IMG/VR virus record: IMGVR_UViG_3300008954_000099
Location: 1-42,116 of that record
Reading direction: 5' to 3' (one strand)
From: a virus
DNA: 42,116 nt
Positions 4,705 through 10,681 of the stretch are shown here, one piece after another. The position numbers were made by a program, and so were the translations under genes. Positions within the stretch are counted from its first letter, which is position 1. Each line of letters opens with the position of its first letter. Below the pieces are notes generated by a model, which was not told the origin of the DNA, ran no database searches, and saw nothing but the letters and a program-made list of their open reading frames with translations.

Positions 4705-4758
4705 ATCATACATCAAATGGGTTTTCTTGTCAAGGCTTTTGTGTCAAGGAATTGTCAG
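4705..4758 (-). promoter_or_regulatory. Triple-TTGACA sigma70 promoter P6
   Basis: Boxes on the minus strand are CTGACA (4753-4758), TTGACA (4742-4747), TTGACA (4728-4733, perfect -35) and TATGAT (4705-4710, -10) with a 17-bp spacer. The bases between boxes differ from the other five copies while the spacing does not. All three boxes lie within the last codons of the upstream gene, whose TGA stop is in the -35 box. Confidence 0.8.
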
Positions 4759-4879
4759 GGAAATGATCGATACGTCCTAACTGCTTTTTGATGGTTGCCA
4801 CTTGCGTTTCGCTCAAGGTTTTAATCTCCAGGTCGCAGATGTAGCCGCGCAGCCAACAAATGAACTGTCGTTCAGTCAT
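4730..4879 (-). CDS. Small phage protein of the FxxWLxG type, 49 aa
   Basis: Begins MTERQFICWLRGYICDLEIK, continuing TLSETQVATIKKQLGRID. From memory this matches a short, widespread phage protein pattern (F-x2-WL-x-G ... T-x-Q-x3-I-x3-L); function unknown. The ATG overlaps the stop of the gene upstream. The last ten codons double as promoter P6. Confidence 0.65.
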   Translation of the reverse strand: MTERQFICWLRGYICDLEIKTLSETQVATIKKQLGRIDHFPDNSLTQKP

Positions 4880-5138
4880 TAATGATGCCATATTTGTTAG
4901 TGCCTGCGTTCCAATCTCGATAAAGATCCACTAATGAAACCTCCCCGATCTCCACATGCAAAAACTCATAATCAGAATCGGGGGTGGCTGTTACCTTCAT
5001 ATACTCCCGACCTCCATCAATCACAATGCCAAGGTTTTCGTTCTGGTTTTTAAAACAGAGACAAGAGCGCATGTCATGGCGACATCGCGAGTAAATGGTG
5101 GTCTCACAGTTCTTACAATGAATCGCGCTAACTTTCAT
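4872..5138 (-). CDS. Zinc-ribbon-like conserved protein, 88 aa
   Basis: Starts at the ATG at 5138 (MKVSAIHCKNCETTIYSRCR); the longer frame to 5381 is a shadow of the gene upstream. C8-x2-C11 and a later C-x-C pair (C26, C28, after RHDMRS) form a plausible zinc site. The IYSR-x-xHDxRxCxC and IDGGREY motifs match a small bacterial and phage family I remember as uncharacterised. It overlaps both neighbours (11 and 8 nt). Confidence 0.7.
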   Translation of the reverse strand: MKVSAIHCKNCETTIYSRCRHDMRSCLCFKNQNENLGIVIDGGREYMKVTATPDSDYEFLHVEIGEVSLVDLYRDWNAGTNKYGIIND

Positions 5139-5445
5139 TGGCTTTGTCTGATGTAAACTTAATAACTCCCGGTGGCACTTCTCCTTTAACCATCCCGCCA
5201 TGCTTGGCAATAACAGTGGCCACCACAAAAGATGGTACATACCCATAAACTGTGTCACACGGCTTACTTTCATCCTCGCAATGCGGCATGAGCAAAGGTT
5301 CGATGGCGTTGGGGAAGCCCACTTCAACCGCACTATAAGATATAGCCCCATCTTTACGTGGTTCACAGTAAGATCCATCACCGGCTTGTACGCTCATGCT
5401 AAAGCCATCGGCACATACCACATGCTTATTTAGTTTCAGTTTCAT
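5128..5445 (-). CDS. Conserved phage hypothetical protein, 105 aa
   Basis: Begins MKLKLNKHVVCADGFSMSVQ, with the later motifs YSAVEVGFPN, DTVYGYVP and IAKHGGMVKGEVPPGV. The ADGFSMSVQA and VEVGFPxxxEPLLM strings recall a phage family of unknown function. No signal peptide or membrane segment. The ATG overlaps the TGA of the zinc-finger gene upstream. Confidence 0.65.
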   Translation of the reverse strand: MKLKLNKHVVCADGFSMSVQAGDGSYCEPRKDGAISYSAVEVGFPNAIEPLLMPHCEDESKPCDTVYGYVPSFVVATVIAKHGGMVKGEVPPGVIKFTSDKANES

Positions 5446-5654
5446 TCAGTTCCCCCTCGTGCATCAAACAATTGATCAACGTTTCCCGTAAAACTGTTTG
5501 GTGCCATTTCGCGCAGATTTTCTCGCGTTCTCTGGCTCGAGACGCGAATAGCGGACACTTCGCCGCAATCCAGGCATGTGTAATAGCCCAGTTCTCTCCT
5601 ACGATAGTTATATTCTTCTCCGCATTTATTACATTCAGCAGTCTTTGTTGGCAT
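5442..5654 (-). CDS. Small zinc-finger protein, 70 aa
   Basis: Starts at the ATG at 5654 (MPTKTAECNKCGEEYNYRRR) because AAGGAG lies eight nt upstream. C8-x2-C11 and C27-x2-C30 (CLDCGE) form a four-Cys zinc ribbon in the first half. The second half is polar and ends FDARGGTE. It could bind nucleic acid; no further assignment is possible. Confidence 0.7.
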   Translation of the reverse strand: MPTKTAECNKCGEEYNYRRRELGYYTCLDCGEVSAIRVSSQRTRENLREMAPNSFTGNVDQLFDARGGTE

Positions 5655-5895
5655 AATATTCTCCTTGGTTGTTATAAAAATGATACTGTCGTCGTAAATT
5701 GAAAAGGTTTGTTTCACATTCGCGGGGAACTGCCCATTTAGAGCCAGGTGCTTTATTACCCCAATGAATGTTCCAAAACACCGTGCCGTACTCTATCTCT
5801 CGGGACACCAAAATCCCTCGACAATTAGGGCTCGCGTGATAGGCACTTGTAATAATCAAATCGCCTGGTTTAAACTTATAGCGGTTGAATGTCAA
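5635..5895 (-). CDS. MKVGDLV-family relative, TTG start, 86 aa
   Basis: A TTG at 5895 begins (M)TFNRYKFKPGDLIITSAYH, with GGAG four nt upstream inside the preceding gene. FKPGDLI replaces MKVGDLV and the core RGILVSREIEYGTVFWNIHW is Trp-rich. It overlaps the family member upstream by 20 nt rather than 14, so the junction type differs. The C-terminus YHFYNNQGEYYANKDC is unrelated to the usual tail. Confidence 0.65.
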   Translation of the reverse strand: MTFNRYKFKPGDLIITSAYHASPNCRGILVSREIEYGTVFWNIHWGNKAPGSKWAVPRECETNLFNLRRQYHFYNNQGEYYANKDC

Positions 5896-6067
5896 AATTC
5901 TCCATATCTATAACGAACGGTTCGCCTTCCAGCAAAACAGTCCACAAAGTGTCACCCACTTGGTTTGGTCCCCAGTCGTCGTAACCTATTACGAGCACTG
6001 GTGGCGACCATTCGCGTGGGTGTGGTGCAAAATTAGCTCTAAATCTGATTAAATCTCCGACTTTCAT
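5876..6067 (-). CDS. MKVGDLV-family small protein, 63 aa
   Basis: Begins MKVGDLIRFRANFAPHPREW; the core is VLVIGYDDWGPNQVGDTLWTV. First gene after promoter 6130-6158, with a leader of about 55 nt and no clear Shine-Dalgarno. It ends ENFDIQPL, with the GGAG for the next gene in the M-E-N codons. Confidence 0.75.
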   Translation of the reverse strand: MKVGDLIRFRANFAPHPREWSPPVLVIGYDDWGPNQVGDTLWTVLLEGEPFVIDMENFDIQPL

Positions 6068-6129
6068 GCGGGTGGTTGTGCCTGTTCTGGAAAAATTTGG
6101 CGCGAAGTTTCGTCGCGATTCGTACTAAG

Positions 6130-6158
6130 AATTTAACACAATTCTTGTGGAAAGTCAA
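6130..6158 (-). promoter_or_regulatory. Sigma70 promoter P7
   Basis: TTGACT (6153-6158), 17 bp, TAAATT (6130-6135) on the minus strand, without the two extra upstream boxes. It lies just after tRNA-Ile and heads the operon 6067 to 4730. Confidence 0.7.
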
Positions 6159-6181
6159 GTGTTTTATTATATTTCTCAAGA

Positions 6182-6257
6182 TGGTACGCCAGGATGGAAT
6201 TGAACCATCGACATCCAGTTTATAAGACTGGCGCTCTAACCCCTGAGCTACTGGCGT
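6182..6257 (-). tRNA. tRNA-Ile with UAU anticodon
   Basis: A full cloverleaf is visible on the minus strand: acceptor ACGCCAG / CTGGCGT, D arm GCTCAGGGGTTAGAGC, anticodon stem CCAGT / ACTGG with loop CTTATAA, T arm with GGTTCAATTCC, and an encoded 3' CCA. The anticodon UAU should read AUA. Most bacteria read AUA with a lysidine-modified CAU tRNA, so this phage tRNA would not need TilS. It is the last element of the P8 transcript. Confidence 0.9.
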
Positions 6258-6341
6258 GCGGTGCCTGGGGTTAGAGTAGTGCGCTAAAAACAGTGACAAA
6301 AGTATGTTTTTCTTAGAGTCTGTGGGTGTCTTTCGATGTGG

Positions 6342-6833
6342 TTACCAGTTAACACCGGTAGTAAGTGCAAAACGCCAATATTCATTAACATCGGGGATGT
6401 ATATTGCATGCAAAGGAACACTAAATTTCCCTGCTGCCAATGTATAGCCGACTGCTCCAACCAAATGAAAATAATTGTCTTCATCTCCTGGATCAAAAGC
6501 AGACAAATTAGGACCTACTCCCACCTGGAGTTGTTCACCAATCTCAAAGCCGGCCAACAAACTTACTGATGGTGCAGCAAAGCTCTGATCTAATCCTCCG
6601 ATGCTCACATTTTCAATGAAAAGAAGATCGAGCCAGTCGCCCCCTTCCATTGCTTGTTGCATTTCAAACCCCAGCACAGTCATGTGCGAAGAGTTCACTT
6701 TATCACTCGCATCTTCTGCATTGTTAACATAGTTATAACCAAAACGCAAACCCTTTCGAGTGTGCCAGTCATCCGCCAGCGCAGTAGACGATAACATAAG
6801 TGCTACCATCCCTGCACAAATTTTCTTAATCAT
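6342..6833 (-). CDS. Outer-membrane-like beta-barrel protein
   Basis: 163 residues from the ATG at 6833, with AAGGAG upstream. The signal peptide MIKKICAGMVALMLSSTALA is cut before DDW. The mature part has alternating amphipathic strands (LRFGYNYVN, VSLLAGFEIG, LQVGVGPNLSAF, HLVGAVGYTLAAG) and ends RFALTTGVNW. A terminal aromatic in an alternating strand is the usual beta-signal for BAM-dependent insertion. By inference it is a phage-encoded outer-membrane protein made during infection, perhaps altering receptor access. It could also be a periplasmic protein. It lies between tRNA-Arg and tRNA-Ile. Confidence 0.65.
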   Translation of the reverse strand: MIKKICAGMVALMLSSTALADDWHTRKGLRFGYNYVNNAEDASDKVNSSHMTVLGFEMQQAMEGGDWLDLLFIENVSIGGLDQSFAAPSVSLLAGFEIGEQLQVGVGPNLSAFDPGDEDNYFHLVGAVGYTLAAGKFSVPLHAIYIPDVNEYWRFALTTGVNW

Positions 6834-6858
6834 TTTATTTCTCCTTTTTGAATTAAGT

Positions 6859-6927
6859 TTACTCTGTTGCCAAAACATAAGTAAAAAATATCATACATGT
6901 TGTAATCATTAAAATCTGAAAAATCAT
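6859..6927 (-). CDS. 22-residue hydrophobic micropeptide
   Basis: Begins MIFQILMITTCMIFFTYV and ends LATE. A GGGGGAT purine run lies seven to eight nt before the ATG. It sits directly after tRNA-Arg and before the beta-barrel gene. The C-terminus VLATE resembles VLAATE of the micropeptide at 7238-7321, which occupies the same position after tRNA-Lys. Possible small membrane peptide or leader peptide. Confidence 0.45.
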   Translation of the reverse strand: MIFQILMITTCMIFFTYVLATE

Positions 6928-6951
6928 TTTACTATCCCCCTCTATCATTTA

Positions 6952-7028
6952 TGGCACCCCGAGCAGGACTCGAACCTGCGACCCACAGCTTAGAAGGCTG
7001 TTGCTCTATCCGGCTGAGCTATCGAGGC
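6952..7028 (-). tRNA. tRNA-Arg with UCU anticodon
   Basis: Minus-strand cloverleaf: acceptor GCCTCGA pairs with TCGGGGT (two G-U type pairs), D arm GCTCAGCCGGATAGAGC, anticodon stem ACAGC / GCTGT with loop CTTCTAA, T arm GCAGGTTCGAGTCCTGC, encoded CCA. The anticodon UCU reads AGA, a codon rare in many Gram-negative hosts. Confidence 0.93.
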
Positions 7029-7047
7029 TTAGGTGTGGTGTGCCAAG

Positions 7048-7224
7048 TTAATGCGTATAAATAGGATGATCCCCAGGAACGAGCACCACTACTCGCGTAG
7101 AATCGGGCCACGAGAGTGCAAAACGTTCAGTTGCCTCCTTCATTGCCATGTGTCTATCATGAGGTCCACAAAAAACACCTTTAGTATAAGTGGCTCCATC
7201 AAACAAAATTACAGTCCAAGTCAT
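7048..7224 (-). CDS. Hypothetical protein, 58 aa
   Basis: Starts at the ATG at 7224 (MTWTVILFDGATYTKGVFCG) with AAAGGAG nine nt upstream. Predicted alpha/beta: strand, helix (HMAMKEATERFAL), strand (TRVVVLVPGDHPI). Not recognised. It is located between two tRNA genes and is cotranscribed with them from P8. Confidence 0.65.
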   Translation of the reverse strand: MTWTVILFDGATYTKGVFCGPHDRHMAMKEATERFALSWPDSTRVVVLVPGDHPIYTH

Positions 7225-7237
7225 TTTTCTTTCTCCT

Positions 7238-7321
7238 TTATTCTGTCGCCGCCAACACGACCGCAAAAAATGTTACAGTGATCGCAACAAAAACCATTTC
7301 AAACATTGAAATTTCCAACAT
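7238..7321 (-). CDS. 27-residue hydrophobic micropeptide
   Basis: Begins MLEISMFEMVFVAITVTFFA and ends VVLAATE, a single membrane span with acidic residues near both ends. AAGGAG seven nt before the ATG is an excellent ribosome binding site, better than expected by chance for such a short frame. Its stop is followed within 20 nt by the next gene. It is related in C-terminus and position to 6859-6927. Confidence 0.6.
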   Translation of the reverse strand: MLEISMFEMVFVAITVTFFAVVLAATE

Positions 7322-7340
7322 TTAATATCTCCTTAAAAGA

Positions 7341-7416
7341 TGGTGGGCTGTCAGGGAATCGAACCCTGGACCTAAAGGTTAAAAGCCTTTTGCTCTACCA
7401 ATTGAGCTAACAACCC
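7341..7416 (-). tRNA. tRNA-Lys with UUU anticodon
   Basis: Minus-strand cloverleaf: acceptor GGGTTGT / ACAGCCC, D arm GCTCAATTGGTAGAGC, anticodon stem AAAGG / CCTTT with loop CTTTTAA, T arm CAGGGTTCGATTCCCTG, encoded CCA. It lies 15 nt downstream of the -10 of promoter P8, so it is the first element of the transcript. Confidence 0.95.
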
Positions 7417-7431
7417 TCAAGTCCATGCCCT

Positions 7432-7460
7432 AATATAGCATAGGAATCGCCCCCTGTCAA
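7432..7460 (-). promoter_or_regulatory. Sigma70 promoter P8 for the tRNA operon
   Basis: TTGACA (7455-7460), 17 bp, TATATT (7432-7437) on the minus strand, a near-consensus promoter. It precedes tRNA-Lys and the following genes down to tRNA-Ile. Confidence 0.82.
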
Positions 7461-7470
7461 GCAAAAACGC

Positions 7471-7716
7471 CTATTTCGACTGAAATATTTCTATTTCCCA
7501 TCGAGTAAAAAACCTTCGTTCGCCATCGGTACACAAGATTTCATACACTAAATCTCGATCATAAAACAATGTCCTCATGGAATAGCTCAAAATAATTCCC
7601 ATGTAATAGGGAGCGTTCGGCGTTGCTAGCGGAGGATATACATATGTGTAGTGATAATCGAGGTTGTACCTACATAAAACTAAATCACCAACGCTAAGTA
7701 TAGGATTAGAAGGCAC
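7471..7716 (-). CDS. MKVGDLV-family relative, 81 aa
   Basis: Begins (M)PSNPILSVGDLVLCRYNLDY from a GTG at 7716, with the family motif at residues 8-13. The core MGIILSYSMRTLFY and LVYEILCTDGERRFF is visible. No good Shine-Dalgarno is seen, so the start is uncertain. It ends EIEIFQSK just before promoter P8. Confidence 0.62.
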   Translation of the reverse strand: MPSNPILSVGDLVLCRYNLDYHYTYVYPPLATPNAPYYMGIILSYSMRTLFYDRDLVYEILCTDGERRFFTRWEIEIFQSK

Positions 7717-7731
7717 ATACTAACTATACAA

Positions 7732-8022
7732 TTAAGCGTCTTCTTCACGATTAAGTAACGCTTTAATATAACCTGGCGGAACTTTTAATACTATCATACG
7801 CCATCCCATCCACGTCGAGCGCACTAAAGTTTCTCGCAAAAAGGAACTAAGAAGTACAGAAGGATCTTCCACCTCCACATAAAGTGCTATGTGCTTGCCT
7901 CCATCGTCCGACTCAAATTTAATATCATAAACAAGATCGGATATCCCCCGTACATGAGCGCTCAATTTATACCGAGTTTCGTGCTCGGGTGCCTTTGGTT
8001 GGTTAAAATATAAGTTCGCCAT
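7732..8022 (-). CDS. Hypothetical protein, 96 aa
   Basis: Begins MANLYFNQPKAPEHETRYKL; the middle is beta-rich (VYDIKFESDDGGKHIALYVEVED), followed by a helix and VLKVPPGYIKALL. The GGAG eight nt before the ATG lies in the last codons of the upstream gene. Not recognised. Confidence 0.68.
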   Translation of the reverse strand: MANLYFNQPKAPEHETRYKLSAHVRGISDLVYDIKFESDDGGKHIALYVEVEDPSVLLSSFLRETLVRSTWMGWRMIVLKVPPGYIKALLNREEDA

Positions 8023-8024
8023 TT

Positions 8025-8267
8025 CTAATCTCCGCTTAAAATTTCCACTTCATCGTGAATTAAATTTAACAAGGTCCAACTCCCGTTATCAAAACAAAAA
8101 ACTGCCATAGCAGCAGGCTCTTTGTGAGATACTTCCATTACGATCCCATAACTATAAATAGGATTTTGGGGCACAACTCCATCACTGGAAACCGAAGAAG
8201 GAGCCGCAAAGCTTTCATAATCTATTACCCATCTTATAAGATCTCCTTTTTTGAGAGGCGTTGCCAC
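8025..8267 (-). CDS. MKVGDLV-family relative, GTG start, 80 aa
   Basis: A GTG at 8267 begins (M)ATPLKKGDLIRWVIDYESFA. KKGDLIRW replaces MKVGDLV; the core SYGIVMEVSHKEPAAMAVFCF is typical of the family. It ends DEVEILSGD, a variant LEVIS tail whose GGAG codons again serve as the ribosome binding site of the gene after it. Confidence 0.65.
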   Translation of the reverse strand: MATPLKKGDLIRWVIDYESFAAPSSVSSDGVVPQNPIYSYGIVMEVSHKEPAAMAVFCFDNGSWTLLNLIHDEVEILSGD

Positions 8268-8282
8268 ATAATAAATATCATT

Positions 8283-8546
8283 TCATTCTTTTAATTTGGT
8301 TTTAATAATTTTGGCTCTGTGTTTGCCTCCTCGATATTTTACCCACACATCGCACTGCCCCTTCAACGTGTTACGCAAAGCAGTCAAGGATGGTGCTTGA
8401 GGTCCAGTCTCGGTTTCCATAAAAACTGCAAACTTTCCCTGGTTAGCTATCTTAAGCGCATCGCGATGAACTGCTTTCAAAGAAGAATAAACTCCCCAAA
8501 ACACATCTTTTTCGTCAAAAAGACAGTAAATATAAATCTTAGTCAC
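8283..8546 (-). CDS. Hypothetical protein, 87 aa
   Basis: A GTG at 8546 overlaps the TGA of the gene upstream (GTGA). The protein begins (M)TKIYIYCLFDEKDVFWGVYS, with a strand-helix-strand pattern and a very basic end (KYRGGKHRAKIIKTKLKE). The LFDExxVFWGVYSSLKAVHRDAL part resembles short phage proteins built from one alpha/beta repeat. Function unknown. Confidence 0.62.
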   Translation of the reverse strand: MTKIYIYCLFDEKDVFWGVYSSLKAVHRDALKIANQGKFAVFMETETGPQAPSLTALRNTLKGQCDVWVKYRGGKHRAKIIKTKLKE

Positions 8547-8803
8547 TCAAGCATCTCGTCGGGTTCTCCCAATTGTCCAGCTAACAACAACATACTTTCA
8601 TAATAATCAACCTGTCCTTTTTTCTCTGCGATAAGTTGTTCGTCGTGTAACAAGAGCGCAGCTTCATATTCTTTATGGGCGCGATCATGCTCAAGAATGG
8701 ACTGCTCCATGCACTGAACAAAATAAAGCCCTAATCCAAATTGAGCAGCATGTTTGTGGGCAGCCCAAAATGGACCCTCGTTGAAAATTGTCATAAGTTT
8801 CAT
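8543..8803 (-). CDS. Hypothetical protein, 86 aa
   Basis: Starts at the ATG at 8803 (MKLMTIFNEGPFWAAHKHAA); GGAGGG lies about nine nt upstream within the preceding gene. Almost all helical, with a charged coiled-coil-like middle (EHDRAHKEYEAALLLHDEQL). Not recognised. Confidence 0.65.
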   Translation of the reverse strand: MKLMTIFNEGPFWAAHKHAAQFGLGLYFVQCMEQSILEHDRAHKEYEAALLLHDEQLIAEKKGQVDYYESMLLLAGQLGEPDEMLE

Positions 8804-9039
8804 TTCTTGCACCCTCCACAACCTCGGTGCGCTAAGTGTTTGCGCGTGCGGCCCGGAAGGTTTATTTGCTGGAAGTGGGCGATTTTATCTTCAATCAGCC
8901 TTCCATTTGCCATAGCCTTAATGGTGCCCTCTTGCGGCTTAAAAGCTCCGCACAAAACAATTTGTTGGCTCGGGTTGTGAAGCAAGTATTCACCAGGATA
9001 AACAACTGTCTCTTCTGTGATATCTTGAAATTCCATCAT
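8800..9039 (-). CDS. Hypothetical protein, 79 aa
   Basis: Begins MMEFQDITEETVVYPGEYLL; the second Met (9036) is better spaced from GAGGA. The C-terminus RTRKHLAHRGCGGCKK has a C-G-G-C pair. Beta-rich and not recognised. It overlaps the nucleotidyltransferase gene upstream and the helical gene downstream, both by 4 nt. Confidence 0.65.
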   Translation of the reverse strand: MMEFQDITEETVVYPGEYLLHNPSQQIVLCGAFKPQEGTIKAMANGRLIEDKIAHFQQINLPGRTRKHLAHRGCGGCKK

Positions 9040-9974
9040 TCCTCATTTATTGTCATTGACTTATCATAGGCATCATACTTCAAATCATTCAATTTTTGTA
9101 GGATATTATCTCGTCGCAATATCTTAAAAGCTATATTTTCAGCCGAAAATTCTCTTTCCGCAGATTCTAACCCTACCTTTCTCATGGTACGGATCTTGGC
9201 TTTAATTCTTTCGATATTACGTAACCCTCTGGCATAGTCCTCTTCATCATATATCATCGCTGCCACTCGTTGTGTTTGATCGATGTAATCGTCTGCTTTC
9301 TTTTGGGCAGTCTCAAAATCAATTTCCTGTTTAGTGGGATGCGGCTTTCTTAGCCACTTATCTTCCAACACTGAATATAGTCCCGAAGAGGTGTGTGATT
9401 CGTCCACATTCTCAATGTAAATTTCTACTTCAAACCCATGGATAAGAATCTGATGCTTGTCGTTCCAGCGCATCCTGGCTGCGTCAAAAAAAGCTTTGAC
9501 TAGTTCCACGTTGTCATCAATTTTCGCGTAGTCTGCAACGATGTGAAGGTCTATATCGGAGTATTTGGACCAATTATAGTTGGCGAGGGAGCCAGTGAAC
9601 CTCAAATCTAACATTTCGGGAGTCACTTCTAAGCCTACTAAGAAGTCTTCTGCGATTTCCAATAGAACCTTGCGCACTTCGCCTCGTAATTGATCATCGT
9701 CGTCCCAAATTTCTGACTGTAATTCATCGTGAACTTCAAAACTTTCGGCTTCTACCTCTTCAAGTGCACCAGGAGGAGCCGAGATGTCGTTAAATCCCTT
9801 CCCTTTAAATGAAACCTTTACGTTTTTGTATGGACTGCCGGCTTGGGCGCGTTTGGATCCTTTAGTAGATCCGACGCCATATGTGGCCATGTCTTTCTTC
9901 AAACGCTTAGGCTTCACGCGGTTGCGATAAGAATTTCCTTCTCGCAATATTTCTTTAAAATCATTCCAACTCAT
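9036..9974 (-). CDS. Pol-beta-superfamily nucleotidyltransferase
   Basis: 312 residues. The motif FTGSLANYNWSKYSDIDLHI (residues 126-145) gives the G-S and D140-x-D142 of the Pol-beta nucleotidyltransferase fold. A third acidic strand follows (FEVEIYIE). These bind Mg-NTP and transfer a nucleotide or nucleotidyl group. The N-terminal 80 residues are basic and look disordered (GSTKGSKRAQAGS). The C-terminal third is helical and charged. The acceptor cannot be deduced; tRNA, an antibiotic-like small molecule or a protein are all possible. Confidence 0.75.
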   Translation of the reverse strand: MSWNDFKEILREGNSYRNRVKPKRLKKDMATYGVGSTKGSKRAQAGSPYKNVKVSFKGKGFNDISAPPGALEEVEAESFEVHDELQSEIWDDDDQLRGEVRKVLLEIAEDFLVGLEVTPEMLDLRFTGSLANYNWSKYSDIDLHIVADYAKIDDNVELVKAFFDAARMRWNDKHQILIHGFEVEIYIENVDESHTSSGLYSVLEDKWLRKPHPTKQEIDFETAQKKADDYIDQTQRVAAMIYDEEDYARGLRNIERIKAKIRTMRKVGLESAEREFSAENIAFKILRRDNILQKLNDLKYDAYDKSMTINEE

Positions 9975-9993
9975 AGTATTGTCCTTACTCTAA

Positions 9994-10056
9994 TTAGATC
10001 TTCTGACTATAAATGTCGCCACGCCTAACGGAGCCTGAAGTGTATTTATAGCTCAT
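9994..10056 (-). pseudogene. Possible remnant of a tail-fibre-like gene start
   Basis: A 20-residue frame, MSYKYTSGSVRRGDIYSQKI, with GGAAGAG upstream. From memory, the string SGSV(R/K)RGDIY opens tail-fibre or structural proteins of some aquatic phages, where it continues into a long beta-rich protein. Here it stops at once. It may be a deletion remnant or simply a chance frame. Confidence 0.3.
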
Positions 10057-10060
10057 CTAA

Positions 10061-10408
10061 TTACTCTTCCTTTCCTTCATAAATAGTTTGTTCACCGTCT
10101 TCATAAGTGATAATTGTACCATTAGCAGGATGAGAACTCACATGAATTTTAATAAAGTCATCAAAGTTGTCGAAAAAAGCAATCGAGCCTCGAGGGGCCG
10201 GCGTCAACCAATGAATCACAGTGTGACCGGTTGCAAACGTTGCACCTTCTATGACTACTCCCTCGCCTGAGATACCAGTTTCATCGTTTTGCCGGCACAC
10301 CGTAAAAGTTCTAATACCCTCCGGTGCCCGATTGCTAGGTCGTTTTGGCTTTAGGTCTTCGGGTTCGGTGGGGGCGGTTTCGTCTGTTGGACCAACCTCT
10401 TCGCTCAT
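10061..10408 (-). CDS. Conserved hypothetical protein, 115 aa
   Basis: Starts at the ATG at 10408 (MSEEVGPTDETAPTEPEDLK), overlapping the TAA of the gene upstream. A low-complexity acidic N-terminus is followed by a beta domain. Its motifs TGISGEGVVIEGATFATG, VIHWL and DDFIKIHVSSH match, from memory, a small phage/bacterial family with a DxSGxSGxG-x-VAEG pattern. Function unknown. Confidence 0.65.
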   Translation of the reverse strand: MSEEVGPTDETAPTEPEDLKPKRPSNRAPEGIRTFTVCRQNDETGISGEGVVIEGATFATGHTVIHWLTPAPRGSIAFFDNFDDFIKIHVSSHPANGTIITYEDGEQTIYEGKEE

Positions 10409-10638
10409 TAGGCTTCTCCTTTGGGTTCTACATCTAACAATGCATCTAAGCAAATCTCACGAATCGCCTTATAAGCTGCTTTGTCTGCGGCTATTTCATC
10501 CAAACAGACTTCGTCTGTGGTTTCGTAGTTTTCTTTCAAGTCCGCAATGTGTTGGCCCATTTCATCTAAATTGACAGTCATAGACTCAAGCTTGCTGATG
10601 AATTTTTTATAGAAGTCTTCAAATTTGTCACTAGCCAT
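10408..10638 (-). CDS. Hypothetical helical protein, 76 aa
   Basis: Begins MASDKFEDFYKKFISKLESM, acidic and fully helical with several heptad-like repeats; ends DVEPKGEA. GGAG eight nt before the ATG. It precedes and overlaps the beta protein at 10061-10408 by one base. Not recognised. Confidence 0.65.
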   Translation of the reverse strand: MASDKFEDFYKKFISKLESMTVNLDEMGQHIADLKENYETTDEVCLDEIAADKAAYKAIREICLDALLDVEPKGEA

Positions 10639-10681
10639 GAGCTTTCTCCTTTGTGTTAAATACCTTTAATTATATCCCATT

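Noticed and set aside
288-4758. Canonical PhoB boxes in the six promoters
   Set aside because: The TGTCA period of 11 fits, but orientation is reversed and a separate good -35 exists, unlike usual Pho promoters. Kept only as a hypothesis.
5139-5381. N-terminal extension of the zinc-ribbon gene
   Set aside because: It lies within the 5128-5445 gene in another frame; the MKVSAIHC start fits the family.
6039-6299. Open frame of 86 codons crossing tRNA-Ile
   Set aside because: It reads straight through the tRNA and the P7 promoter and has no ribosome site.
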